Shown: piece after piece, positions 15,103-23,560 of the stretch | How the letters are laid out: every line of letters begins with the position of its first letter | Position numbering within the stretch: the first letter of the stretch is position 1 | Source: Micromonospora sp. BL4 | Lineage (GTDB): Bacteria > Actinomycetota > Actinomycetes > Mycobacteriales > Micromonosporaceae | Assembly (NCBI RefSeq): GCF_003667505.1 | Contig: NZ_RCVJ01000192.1 | Coordinates: 30,706-94,705, forward strand | Reading direction: 5' to 3' | Length of the DNA stretch: 64,000 bases | The notes under the pieces: generated by a model | What the model saw: the letters and a program-made list of their open reading frames with translations, nothing else | Databases searched by the model: none | What the model was told of the DNA's origin: nothing | Position numbers and translations under genes: made by a program

Positions 15103-16371
15103 CTACGGAGTGCCCGGGTGGGCGCCGGCCGGCGTACCTCGATCGGCCACCGCGGGTGTGCCCAGCGTCACCGGCAGGCTCTCGTACCCGCGCAGGGTCA
15201 GCCGGGTCCGGTGCCGGGGCGCCCCGGCCAGGGCCAGCTCGGGCAGCCGGCGCAGCAGCATCGGGAAGGCCAGCTGCGCCTCCAGCCGGGCCAGCCCGGC
15301 GCCGAGACAGTAGTGCGGGCCGGCGCCGAAGGAGAGCGGATGCGCCTGGTCGCGGGTCGGGTCGAAGCGCTGCGGGTCGGGGAACCGGCGCGGATCCCGG
15401 TTGGCCGCCCCGAGCAGCAGCAGCGCCGTGCTGCCGGCCGGCAGGTCCAACCCGCCGCAGCGCACCGGTGCGGTGCTGGTCCGGGTGGTCAGCTGCACCG
15501 GCGAGTCGTAGCGCAGCAGCTCCTCGACGTACGCCGGGGCGAGCCCGGGGTCCGCGCGCAGCGCGGCCGCGGCCCCGGGGTGCCGCAGCAGCACCACCAG
15601 GCCGTTGCCGAGCAGGTTGGTGGTGGTCTCGAAGCCGGCGACCAGCAGCACCACCAGGTTGGCCAGCAGCTCGTCGCCGGTGAGCCGTTCGCCGTCGGTG
15701 TCGTGCACCTGGACCAGCGCGGTGGTCAGGTCGTCGGCGGGCGCCCGGCGGCGGGCGGCGACCAGCTCCGTGAAGTACGCGCGCAGCTCGGCGGCGCCCG
15801 CGTCGGCGACGGCCAGCTCCTCGGCGGTGATCTCCGGCTCCAGCACCCCGGTCAGGTCGCCGGCCCAGCGGCGGAACAGCGGCCGGTCGGTGGCCGGCAC
15901 GCCGAGCAGCGCGCAGATCACCCCCACCGGCAGCGGGTACGCGAAGTCGGCCAGCACGTCGACGGGCGCTCCGTCCGCGGCACGCTCCAGCATGTCGTCG
16001 AGCAGCCCCTCCGCCTGGGCGCGCACCACGTCGCGCATCCCGGCGATCCGGCGCGGGCTGAACGCGCCGGCGGCGAGTCGGCGCATCCGGCTGTGGTCGG
16101 GCGGGTTGGTCCGCAGCATGGACCGGGCGATCGACGAGATCGCCGGGCTCTCGCGCCAGTTCGGCCAGACCTGGTCCCGCAGCGCGTCGTCCAGCACCCC
16201 GAGCCGGGGGTCGCGCAGCAGCTCGTCGGCCTCCGGGTAGCCGGTCACCACGTACAGGCCGGGCAGGGCCTGCACCACCGGCCCGTGCGCCCGCAGCCGC
16301 TCGTACGTCGGGTACGGGTCGACCCGCCCCTGCGGCGACATGAGCAGTGTGAGCGCCTCGGCAGCCTCCAT
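15103..16371 (-). CDS. Cytochrome P450
   Basis: A 422-residue soluble bacterial P450. The I-helix oxygen-activation motif is AGFETTTN, the K-helix ExxR is EELLR, and the heme loop FGAGPHYCLGAGLAR carries the axial Cys. The overall pattern resembles actinomycete CYP105/CYP107-like enzymes, but the substrate cannot be told. No ferredoxin gene or biosynthetic cluster is adjacent. With the kinase/ParB-like gene it lies between priA and def, normally neighbouring housekeeping genes, so it looks like an accessory insertion. Confidence 0.93.
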   Translation of the reverse strand: MEAAEALTLLMSPQGRVDPYPTYERLRAHGPVVQALPGLYVVTGYPEADELLRDPRLGVLDDALRDQVWPNWRESPAISSIARSMLRTNPPDHSRMRRLAAGAFSPRRIAGMRDVVRAQAEGLLDDMLERAADGAPVDVLADFAYPLPVGVICALLGVPATDRPLFRRWAGDLTGVLEPEITAEELAVADAGAAELRAYFTELVAARRRAPADDLTTALVQVHDTDGERLTGDELLANLVVLLVAGFETTTNLLGNGLVVLLRHPGAAAALRADPGLAPAYVEELLRYDSPVQLTTRTSTAPVRCGGLDLPAGSTALLLLGAANRDPRRFPDPQRFDPTRDQAHPLSFGAGPHYCLGAGLARLEAQLAFPMLLRRLPELALAGAPRHRTRLTLRGYESLPVTLGTPAVADRGTPAGAHPGTP

Positions 16372-16458
16372 GGCCGGCCTCCCCGTCGATGCGTCGGAGG
16401 CTCCATCATGCCCGCGTCGCCTCCGGCGCCGCCGCCCCGGACGAGGACGGCTACGGGG

Positions 16459-17442
16459 TCAGGCGCTGGCGCCCGGGTCCCCCGCGAGGACCGCGTCGCC
16501 GCCGAGCAGCGCGGGCTCCGGCAGCGGCAGCTGGATCTTGTGGGCGGCCTCCCAGTCGTAGACCAGGCCGGGACGCACCTGCGCGACGAAGTAGTCGATC
16601 GCGCTCATCCCGCCGACCACCGGCTCGTCGACCTCCGCCACGAGCTGGGCGGGGACCAGGGAGAAGCCGTTCTGCAGGGCGGCGCTGAGCCGGCGGTGAC
16701 CATCGACGACGAAGAAGTACTCACCGGTGAACCCGATCCTCAGCGGCTTCAGCGCCGAGTCGCCGGCCTCGGCCACATCGCTGACGAACTCGGAGTCCCA
16801 CAGTCCGCGCAGGGTGGCGATGTCCTCGGTCGGGTAGACCCGGGCCGGGTCCAGCAGCAGCAGCGGTGGCTCGTCGCGCAGCACCTCACCACCGAGCGTC
16901 CCCTCGTACGCGGCGATGATGTGCTCGACCACCTCGGCGGCGGAGGCCCGGGTGGTGTCGCAGATCAGGTCATAGTTGCGCAGCCGGGCCTTGTCCACCC
17001 CGTACCGGATGATGAACCGGTTGCGCTCGCTCTCGCTGCGCTCGCGCAGCTTGGCCTTGGCCTCCTGGAGAGTGGCGTAGCTCTCCGCCGGCCCGGAGGG
17101 CCGGGCCAGCACGCGGCGGGCCGCCTCGCCCGGCTCGGTGATCATGTGCACCTTGAGCGCGTCGGTGAAGAAGTGCCACGCCAGCCGGGAGTCCATGACG
17201 AGGCTCTCGCCGGAGGCGGCGATGTCCCGTTGGAGCTGGTCGACGTAGCCGTCGACGGCCTGGTCGAGCTCGGCGTGCAGGTTGAGCTGCAACGCGGTCA
17301 TCTGCCGCTGCTGCGCCATCTCCCGGTAGAGGTCACCCACGCTGACCCGGCGCATGCCGAGCCGCTTGGCGATCTCCACCGACACGGTGCTCTTGCCGCT
17401 GCCGAGGTCGCCGTTGAAGACGATCGATTGTCGAACGGTCAC
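16459..17442 (-). CDS. P-loop nucleotide-kinase-like protein fused to a ParB/Srx-like domain
   Basis: Starting from GTG 17442 the product is 327 residues; GTG 17463 is an alternative start. Residues 1-180 resemble cytidylate/adenylate kinases: Walker A NGDLGSGKST (10-19), RRVSVGDLYREM, MDSRLAWHFF and a LID-like RSESERNRFIIRYGVD, with LICDTT as a late strand. Residues ~195-300 resemble a ParB/Srx-type nucleotide-binding domain, with FVVDGHRRLSAALQNGF (DGHRR at 247-251) as the GHRR-type signature. The combination suggests a phosphotransferase, but substrate and partner are unknown. The first domain alone would be called AAA-family ATPase or dephospho-CoA/CMP-kinase-like. Confidence 0.75.
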   Translation of the reverse strand: MTVRQSIVFNGDLGSGKSTVSVEIAKRLGMRRVSVGDLYREMAQQRQMTALQLNLHAELDQAVDGYVDQLQRDIAASGESLVMDSRLAWHFFTDALKVHMITEPGEAARRVLARPSGPAESYATLQEAKAKLRERSESERNRFIIRYGVDKARLRNYDLICDTTRASAAEVVEHIIAAYEGTLGGEVLRDEPPLLLLDPARVYPTEDIATLRGLWDSEFVSDVAEAGDSALKPLRIGFTGEYFFVVDGHRRLSAALQNGFSLVPAQLVAEVDEPVVGGMSAIDYFVAQVRPGLVYDWEAAHKIQLPLPEPALLGGDAVLAGDPGASA

Positions 17443-17698
17443 GACTGGTCCACCCCTGATCACCGGCTCTTTGACATCATCGACATCGCGTCCGACCGAC
17501 GCGTTCCCGCCATCGTCGCTGCCATCCTGTGACGGCTCCAGCTCGGCGTGTCTGACGCCGCGCCGCGACCTGGATCCGTCGTGCGCCCGGGCATGACGGG
17601 CGATGCTACCACCCTGCCGCCACCGCTTTGCCGGACGCGGTGTGCGGGAGCCGGGGCTGCGGCCCAGGTCGGCGGGCCGCCGGCGCCCGCCGCCCGGC

Positions 17699-19615
17699 TC
17701 AGAACAGGCTCAGCGGATCGACCTGGAGGCGGACGGGATCGGCGGCCTTGCGGGCCGCGCGCGCCCCAGCGGCCGAGTGCAGCGCCTCGGCCAGCGCGGC
17801 GGCCCGGGCCCGGGGCACCCGCACCAGCATCCGCTCGCGGCCCTCCTCGGCCGGCACCGGCCCGAGCACCTCCGCGTCGGCCGGCAGCCGGGCCGCGTCG
17901 AGCAGGTCGGCCACCGCCTCGGCCGGACCGGTGACGCTGGCCATCCGTACCGCCGGCGGGAAGCCCAGCTCGCGGCGCTCGGCCAGTTCCCGGCCGGCGA
18001 ACCAGCCGGCGTCCCAGCGCAGCAACGCCTGCACCGGGGCGAGCGCCCCGTCGGCGACCACCACCACCCGGCCGGCCGGGGCCGGACGAGCCAGCGCCGC
18101 GGCGGCCAGCCAGCGGCGCAGCGCCTCCTCGCCGGCGCGCAGGTCGGCCCGGGTCAGCAGGGCCCACGAGTCGAGCAGCAGCACCGCGCCGTAGCCGCCC
18201 TCGGCGACCGGCTCGGCGCCGGGCGTGGCGACCACCACGGCCGCGCCGCCGGGCACGTCGCTCAGCACCTCCTCCCGGCCCGAGGTCCGCACCGGCACGC
18301 CGGGGAACGCCCGGCCCAGCTCTTCCGCGGTACGCCGGGCGCCGGTCACCGCGGCCCGCAGCCGCCGCCCACCGCACTCGGGGCAGGCGTACGCGGCGGC
18401 TACCCGGGCGCACCAGCGGCAGGCCGGGGTGCCGCCCGCCGAGGGCAGCGCGAGCGGACCGGCGCAGTGCGCGCAGCGGGCCGGGGTCCGGCAGTCCGCG
18501 CAGGCGATCGAGGGCAGGTAGCCGCGCCGGGGCACCTGCACCAGCACCGGCAGGTCCGCCCGCAGGGCGTCGCGGGCGGCCGTCCAGGCCAGGCTGGGCA
18601 GCCGGGCGGTGGCCGCCCCGGGATCGCGGGCCAGCTGCGGGTCGTCGCCGGTCGGCGCGATGGCCGGGATACGGGCCCGCACGGTCGTCCGGTCGGCGAC
18701 CACCTCCCGGGCCCAGCCGGTCTCCACCAGCAGCTGCGCCTCGGCGGTGCGGGCGTACCCGCCGACCAGCGCGCCGGCCTCGGCGAGCTGGGCGCGGGTG
18801 AGCAGCACGTCCCGGGCGTGCGGATAGGGCGCGCGCGGCTCGGCGTGCAGGTCGTCGCCGTCGTCCCAGACCGCGACCAGGCCGAGCCGGTCCACCGGGG
18901 CGAACATCGCCGCCCGGGTGCCGATCACCACCGGCACCTCCCCGCGCCGGGCGGCGAGGAAGGCGCGGTAGCGCCGGGCCGGACCGAGCGCGGCGGAGAG
19001 GGTGACGTGCCGTCCCGGGCCGAGCACGCCGGTGAGCGCGGCGTCCAGCCGATCGAGGTCGCGGGCGTCGGCCACCACGACGACCGCGCCGCGTCCCCCG
19101 GCGACGGTGGCGGCGACCGCGTCGGCGTAGCGGGCGGCCCAGTCCTCGCCGGGCAGCGCCGACCAGACGGCCCGCGGCGCCCGTCCGTCGGTGAGCGCGC
19201 GCAGCAGGGCCGGACCGGTCGGGTAGTCCCGCCACCCGCGCGGGTCGACGGCCGGCTCGTCGGAGGCCACCGGCGCGCTGGTCTGATCGCCGCGGGCCTC
19301 CTTCTCGACCCGGGCGTGCCGGGGTGGCACCGCGAGCCGGAGCACGTCGGCGAGGCTGCCCGCGTACCGGTCGGCGACCGCGCGGGCCAACCGGGCGATC
19401 TCGGGCGCCAGCACCGGCTCCGGCGAGACCACCTTCTCCAGGTAGGCGAGCCGGCCTGTGTGCCCGGAGTCGTCGGCGCGGGCCAGCAGCCAGCCGTCGA
19501 CGAGCTGCCCCGCGAAGCGCACCTTCACCCGGGTGCCGGGCACCGCCGCGGCGTCCAGGTCGGCCGGCACCAGGTAGTCGAACGGCCGGTCCAGGTGCGC
19601 CAGCGGGACGTCCAC
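17699..19615 (-). CDS. priA: Primosomal protein N' (degenerate PriA)
   Basis: The N-terminal 3'-DNA-binding part (VDVPLAHLDRPFDYLVPADL; KVRFAGQLVDGWLL) and the paired zinc knuckles (CADC, CAHC, CRWC, CPEC) identify PriA, the replication-restart factor. The Walker A and DEAH motifs expected of a helicase are missing (SALPGEDWAAR and VWDDGDDLH stand in their places), as known for actinobacterial PriA. The start is unclear. GTG 19615 is the only standard start near the family N-terminus but has no ribosome binding site. A CTG at 19678 overlaps the metK stop, and a GTC upstream has GGAAGGG at good spacing. Confidence 0.85.
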   Translation of the reverse strand: MDVPLAHLDRPFDYLVPADLDAAAVPGTRVKVRFAGQLVDGWLLARADDSGHTGRLAYLEKVVSPEPVLAPEIARLARAVADRYAGSLADVLRLAVPPRHARVEKEARGDQTSAPVASDEPAVDPRGWRDYPTGPALLRALTDGRAPRAVWSALPGEDWAARYADAVAATVAGGRGAVVVVADARDLDRLDAALTGVLGPGRHVTLSAALGPARRYRAFLAARRGEVPVVIGTRAAMFAPVDRLGLVAVWDDGDDLHAEPRAPYPHARDVLLTRAQLAEAGALVGGYARTAEAQLLVETGWAREVVADRTTVRARIPAIAPTGDDPQLARDPGAATARLPSLAWTAARDALRADLPVLVQVPRRGYLPSIACADCRTPARCAHCAGPLALPSAGGTPACRWCARVAAAYACPECGGRRLRAAVTGARRTAEELGRAFPGVPVRTSGREEVLSDVPGGAAVVVATPGAEPVAEGGYGAVLLLDSWALLTRADLRAGEEALRRWLAAAALARPAPAGRVVVVADGALAPVQALLRWDAGWFAGRELAERRELGFPPAVRMASVTGPAEAVADLLDAARLPADAEVLGPVPAEEGRERMLVRVPRARAAALAEALHSAAGARAARKAADPVRLQVDPLSLF

Positions 19616-19674
19616 GCAGACGCGCGCGACCGGCGACCCTTCCGCGGGTCGCCGGTCGCTGCGCCTGGTGGCGG

Positions 19675-20868
19675 TCAGGCTCCCGCGGCCGACTTGAGGT
19701 CGGCGGCCCGGTCGGTGCTCTCCCAGGTCAGGTCCGGCAGCTCGCGGCCGAAGTGGCCGTACGCGGCGGTCTGCTGGTAGATCGGGCGGAGCAGGTTCAG
19801 GTCCCGGATGATCGCGGCCGGGCGCAGGTCGAACACCTCGGTGACGGCCTTCTCGATCGAGGCGACCGGCACGGTCTCGGTGCCGAACGTCTCGATGAAC
19901 AGGCTCACCGGGTGCGCCTTGCCGATGGCGTACGCGACCTGGGCCTCGCACCGCTCGGCCAGGCCGGCGGCGACCACGTTCTTGGCCACCCAGCGCATCG
20001 CGTACGCGGCCGAGCGGTCCACCTTGGACGGGTCCTTGCCGGAGAACGCGCCGCCGCCGTGCCGGGCGTACCCGCCGTAGGTGTCGACGATGATCTTGCG
20101 GCCGGTCAGCCCGGCGTCGCCCATCGGGCCACCGATCTCGAAGCGGCCGGTCGGGTTGACCAGCAGCCGGTAGCCGTCGGTGTCCAGACCGAGGCTCTCC
20201 AGCTCCGGAGCGATGACGTGGTCACGCACGTCCGGGGTGAGCAGCGACTCCAACGAGATGTCCGCGGCGTGCTGGCTGGACACGACCACGGTGTTGAGCC
20301 GGACCGGGCGCAGCCCCTCGTACTCGATGGTCACCTGGGTCTTGCCGTCCGGGCGCAGGTACGGGATGGTGCCGTCCTTGCGCACCGCGGCGAGGCGGCG
20401 GGCCAGCCGGTGCGCCAGGGCGATCGGCAGCGGCATCAGCTCGGGCGTCTCCGAGCAGGCGAAGCCGAACATCATGCCCTGGTCGCCGGCGCCCTGCGCG
20501 TCCAGCGCGCTCTCCGAGGCGCCGGTACGCAGCTCGAAGGCGTTGTCCACGCCCTGCGCGATGTCCTCGGACTGCGCTCCGATCGAGACGCTGACCCCGC
20601 AGGAGGCGCCGTCGAAGCCCTTCTTCGACGAGTCGTAGCCGATGTCGAGGATCGTCCGGCGGACGATCGTCGGGATGTCGGCGTACGCCTTGGTGGTGAC
20701 CTCACCGGCGATGTGCACCTGGCCGGTGGTGATCATGGTCTCCACCGCCACCCTGCTGTGCGGATCCTCGGCGAGCAGCGCGTCGAGGATGCCATCGCTG
20801 ATCTGGTCGGCGATCTTGTCCGGGTGGCCTTCCGTGACCGATTCGGACGTGAAGAGGCGGCGTGTCAC
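19675..20868 (-). CDS. metK: S-adenosylmethionine synthase
   Basis: Makes SAM from ATP and methionine. The 397-residue protein begins MTRRLFTSESVTEGHPDKIADQ and contains the signatures GAGDQGMMFG and GGGAFSGKDPSKVDRSAAY. The start is GTG 20868 with TAGGAG upstream. It lies downstream of coaBC (a gap of about 90 nt) with its own candidate promoter, and upstream of priA. SAM from this enzyme is used by BioA, RsmB and the methyltransferase of the glycan locus. Confidence 0.97.
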   Translation of the reverse strand: MTRRLFTSESVTEGHPDKIADQISDGILDALLAEDPHSRVAVETMITTGQVHIAGEVTTKAYADIPTIVRRTILDIGYDSSKKGFDGASCGVSVSIGAQSEDIAQGVDNAFELRTGASESALDAQGAGDQGMMFGFACSETPELMPLPIALAHRLARRLAAVRKDGTIPYLRPDGKTQVTIEYEGLRPVRLNTVVVSSQHAADISLESLLTPDVRDHVIAPELESLGLDTDGYRLLVNPTGRFEIGGPMGDAGLTGRKIIVDTYGGYARHGGGAFSGKDPSKVDRSAAYAMRWVAKNVVAAGLAERCEAQVAYAIGKAHPVSLFIETFGTETVPVASIEKAVTEVFDLRPAAIIRDLNLLRPIYQQTAAYGHFGRELPDLTWESTDRAADLKSAAGA

Positions 20869-20901
20869 GGCACTCCTAAGCGTGTGAAGTCGTTCCGCGG
20901 C

Positions 20902-20907
20902 AGTCTA
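20902..20907 (-). promoter_or_regulatory. Candidate metK -10 box
   Basis: TAGACT on the minus strand lies 34 nt upstream of the metK GTG, in the context GTGACTAGACTGCC. A -35 match is not evident. It would allow metK-priA to be transcribed apart from coaBC. Confidence 0.35.
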
Positions 20908-20955
20908 GTCACCGCTGCGGCGGGTGTCGGGATCGGTCGTGCCCTGTTCCACCCG

Positions 20956-22164
20956 TCAGGAGCGGTTGGCCAACCGCGCCACGACGAGATCCCAGACCGA
21001 GTCGGCCACATCCTCCTTGGCCTGCTCCGGCAGCCGGCTGACCGAGCCGTCCGCGCCGATGACCGTCACCGTGTTGGTGTCGGCGCCGAAGACCTTGTCC
21101 GCGCCGACCTCGTTGACCACGATCAGGTCGGCCCGCTTCCGGGCGAGTTTGGCCCGGCCGTTGGCCTCCGCGTCGCCGGTCTCGGCGGCGAACACCACCA
21201 GCACCTGCTCCGGTCGTTTGCGCTGGCCGAGCTCCGCCGCGATGTCCGGGTTCGTGACGAGCTCGATGGTGGGCGCGACACCGTCGTCCGACTTCTTGAT
21301 TTTGCCAGGCGCGTACGTCGCCGGCCGGAAATCAGCCGGAGCCGCCGCCATCACCACCGCGTCGGCGTCGACGGCGGCCTTCAGCGTCGCCTCCCGCAGC
21401 TCACCGGTGGTGCCCACCCGGACCAGGTCGACCCCGGCCGGGTCGGCGAGGGAGACGTTGGCCGTGATCAGGGTGACCCGGGCGCCCCGGGCGACGGCCG
21501 CCCGGGCGAACGCGTACCCCTGCTTGCCGGAGGAGCGGTTGCCGAGGAACCGGACCGGATCCAGCGGCTCGCGGGTGCCACCCGCGGTGACCACCACCCG
21601 GCGGCCGGCCAGGTCGGCGGGGGCGGGCCCGCCCCGGGCCAGGACCCGATGGGCGACCGCGAAGATCTCCGCCGGGTCGGGCAGCCGGCCCTTGCCGGTG
21701 TCGACGCCGGTGAGCCGGCCGACGGCCGGCTCGATGACCCGGACGCCGCGGGCGCGCAGCGTGGCGACGTTGGCCACGGTGGCCGGGTGCTCCCACATCT
21801 CGGTGTGCATGGCCGGAGCCAGCACCACCGGGCAGCGCGCCGTCAGCAGCGTGTTGGTCAGCAGGTCGTCGGCGAGCCCGTGGGCGGCCTTGGCGAGCAG
21901 GTCGGCGGTGGTCGGCGCGACCACCACCAGGTCGGCCTGCTGGCCGAGCCGCACGTGCGGCACCTCGTGCACGTCGGACCAGACGTCGTCGGCGATCGGC
22001 TGGCCGGAGAGCGCCGCCCAGGTCGGCGCGACGACGAAGCGGAGCGCCGACGCGGTCGGCACGACACGAACCCGGTGACCCGATTCGGTGAAGAGGCGCA
22101 GCAGCTCGCAGGCCTTGTAGGCGGCGATGCCGCCGCCGACCCCGAGGACGATCCCGGCGGACAT
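20956..22164 (-). CDS. coaBC: Bifunctional phosphopantothenoylcysteine decarboxylase / synthetase
   Basis: Catalyses two steps of coenzyme A synthesis. The N-terminal flavin-dependent CoaC half has GVGGGIAAYKACELL, the catalytic His region VPHVRLGQQADLVVVAPTTADLLAK and APAMHTEMW. The C-terminal CoaB half has VTAGGTREPLDPVRFLGNRS and SSGKQGYAFA, plus the KIKK element. It is 402 residues long. The ATG at 22164 is 14 nt after the rpoZ stop; the mihF-gmk-rpoZ-coaBC-metK order is conserved in actinobacteria. Confidence 0.96.
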   Translation of the reverse strand: MSAGIVLGVGGGIAAYKACELLRLFTESGHRVRVVPTASALRFVVAPTWAALSGQPIADDVWSDVHEVPHVRLGQQADLVVVAPTTADLLAKAAHGLADDLLTNTLLTARCPVVLAPAMHTEMWEHPATVANVATLRARGVRVIEPAVGRLTGVDTGKGRLPDPAEIFAVAHRVLARGGPAPADLAGRRVVVTAGGTREPLDPVRFLGNRSSGKQGYAFARAAVARGARVTLITANVSLADPAGVDLVRVGTTGELREATLKAAVDADAVVMAAAPADFRPATYAPGKIKKSDDGVAPTIELVTNPDIAAELGQRKRPEQVLVVFAAETGDAEANGRAKLARKRADLIVVNEVGADKVFGADTNTVTVIGADGSVSRLPEQAKEDVADSVWDLVVARLANRS

Positions 22165-22178
22165 CGACGCGTGCGGGC

Positions 22179-22442
22179 TTACGGCTGGTCGGTCGGCTCG
22201 GCGGTGAGCAGGCCCGAGTTGATCTCGCGCATGGCGATGGAGAGGGGCTTCTCCTGGGGGGTGGTCTCGACGAGCGGGCCGACGTACTCCAGCAGGCCCT
22301 CGCCGAGCTGGCTGTAGTAGGCGTTCACCTGGCGCGCGCGCTTGGCGGCGAAGATGACCAGCGCGTACTTCGACGTCGTCTTCTCGAGGAGCTCGTCGAT
22401 CGGCGGGTTGGTGATGCCTTCGGGGTTGGCGATGGATCCCAC
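22179..22442 (-). CDS. rpoZ: RNA polymerase omega subunit
   Basis: An 87-residue protein with the omega core ITNPPIDELLEKTTSKYALVIFAAKRARQ, which clamps the beta' subunit and aids RNA polymerase assembly. The C-terminal part (KPLSIAMREINSGLL) is the usual actinobacterial form. The gene sits between the gmk-like gene and coaBC. Confidence 0.97.
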   Translation of the reverse strand: MGSIANPEGITNPPIDELLEKTTSKYALVIFAAKRARQVNAYYSQLGEGLLEYVGPLVETTPQEKPLSIAMREINSGLLTAEPTDQP

Positions 22443-22505
22443 GAATTAACCTCTGCGTCTTTCGAGCCGCGCGGACGCGGTGCTGAGTCTCAACGGGGCC
22501 GGCGG

Positions 22506-23039
22506 TCAGCCACGCACGCGCGACCAGGCCGGATCCGGATAAGAAGAACCGAGTAAGCCTACCAGCTCGGCAACCACTCGATCGGTGAGGTCGTGGGTCA
22601 GGGCGTGCTCGAAGGTCGCCGCCACGGCCGCGTCGGGTCGGTGACCGGGCGGGATCAGCAGCACCAGCCGGGCGTCGGGCAGTCGTGCCCGGACCAGTTG
22701 GGCGCCGGTCAGGTCGAGGGAGAGCAGCACCGGCTGCCCCGCGTCGAGCCGGGCGCGCAGCGGCGCGTACGGCGTGCCCCGGCAGTGCGGGCCGATCCGG
22801 GACCACTCCAGCAGCTCGCCGGCGGCCGCCCGGCGGTCGAACTCGGCGGGAGCGAGGAAGACCCGGTCCTCCCCGTCGGTCTCCCGCTCCCGGCGCGGCC
22901 GGGTGGTCGCCGGCACCGGGATCCACACGGACGGAGAACGCGCCCGGACGAGCTCGACGACACTCTCCCTGCCGGAACCCGAAGGTCCAGCCAGGACAGT
23001 GAGCCGAGCCGCCGGGCGCGCCTCGTCATCCGTGCTCAC
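22506..23039 (-). CDS. Guanylate kinase-like protein with altered P-loop and reduced C-terminus
   Basis: By position (mihF-X-rpoZ) and sequence this is the gmk locus. The GMP-binding core is recognisable: ATTRPRRERETDGEDRVFL, AAGELLEWS, GTPYAP and VLLSLDLTGAQLVR. The P-loop, however, reads GPSGSGRES (18-26), so the invariant Walker Lys is Arg24 and the following Ser/Thr is Glu. The LID and C-terminal R-G-T...R-x2-R-L region of normal Gmk (about 200 residues) is missing or collapsed at 177 residues. GMP kinase activity is doubtful; it may be a diverged pseudoenzyme, with true Gmk elsewhere. Confidence 0.8.
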   Translation of the reverse strand: MSTDDEARPAARLTVLAGPSGSGRESVVELVRARSPSVWIPVPATTRPRRERETDGEDRVFLAPAEFDRRAAAGELLEWSRIGPHCRGTPYAPLRARLDAGQPVLLSLDLTGAQLVRARLPDARLVLLIPPGHRPDAAVAATFEHALTHDLTDRVVAELVGLLGSSYPDPAWSRVRG

Positions 23040-23064
23040 TGCTTGTTTCTACACGCTGCCAGGT

Positions 23065-23382
23065 TCAGTTGGCGGCGAACTCTCCAAGCAGTGCCTTGCG
23101 CTGCTGCTCACCGAGGCCGCGCAGGCGACGGCTGTCGGCGATCTTGAGCTTCTCCATGATCTGGGTAGCCCGGATCTTGCCGATGCCCGGCATGGCCTGC
23201 AGGACGGCCGAAACCTTGAGCTTACCCACGACGTCGTCGCTCTCGGCCCGCTCAAGGACGGCACCGAGGGTGGTCTTGCCCTGCTTGAGCTGCTCCTTCA
23301 GCTCGGCACGGGCCTTGCGGATCTCCGCGGCCTTCTCGAGCGCGGCAGCGCGCTGTTCGGGGGTCAGTGACGGGAGCGGCAC
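23065..23382 (-). CDS. mihF: Actinobacterial integration host factor
   Basis: A 105-residue basic DNA-binding protein of the mIHF/sIHF family, a nucleoid-associated factor unrelated to proteobacterial IHF. The Lys-rich helix (EKAAEIRKARAELKEQLKQG) is followed by the H2TH-like DNA-binding part GKLKVSAVLQAMPGIGKIRA, whose GIGK loop contacts DNA. The GTG start at 23382 follows GAGGAG. It heads the mihF-gmk-rpoZ-coaBC run and has a good upstream promoter. Confidence 0.96.
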   Translation of the reverse strand: MPLPSLTPEQRAAALEKAAEIRKARAELKEQLKQGKTTLGAVLERAESDDVVGKLKVSAVLQAMPGIGKIRATQIMEKLKIADSRRLRGLGEQQRKALLGEFAAN

Positions 23383-23485
23383 CAGTTCTCCTCAGGTCCC
23401 TATCGCGGCGGGCGGGGCGCACCGCCGCATCTGTGAAACGTGGTGTCGCTGTGAACCAAGGGGTCCGTGGTTCCCAGCGCGGGGA

Positions 23486-23514
23486 AAACTAGCGGTCAAC
23501 GGAGCTTTCGGCAA
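23486..23514 (-). promoter_or_regulatory. mihF promoter
   Basis: On the minus strand TTGCCG (23514-23509) and TAGTTT (23491-23486) are separated by 17 nt, a good match to the housekeeping sigma consensus. Transcription should start near 23479, giving a leader of about 97 nt before the mihF GTG. Confidence 0.55.
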
Positions 23515-23523
23515 CGTGGGCGC

Positions 23524-23537
23524 GCGATGATCATCGC
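23524..23537. repeat. 14-bp perfect palindrome upstream of the mihF promoter
   Basis: GCGATGATCATCGC reads identically on both strands and lies 10 bp upstream of the mihF -35 box, inside the short mihF/pyrF interval. It could be an operator for mihF or part of a pyrF 3' hairpin. Confidence 0.45.
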
Positions 23538-23560
23538 AAAGTGACCGAGCCGTCAGTCAG

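Noticed and set aside
15103..17442. P450 plus kinase-like gene as a secondary-metabolite cluster
   Set aside because: No biosynthetic core enzyme, ferredoxin or transporter is adjacent, and housekeeping genes flank both sides.
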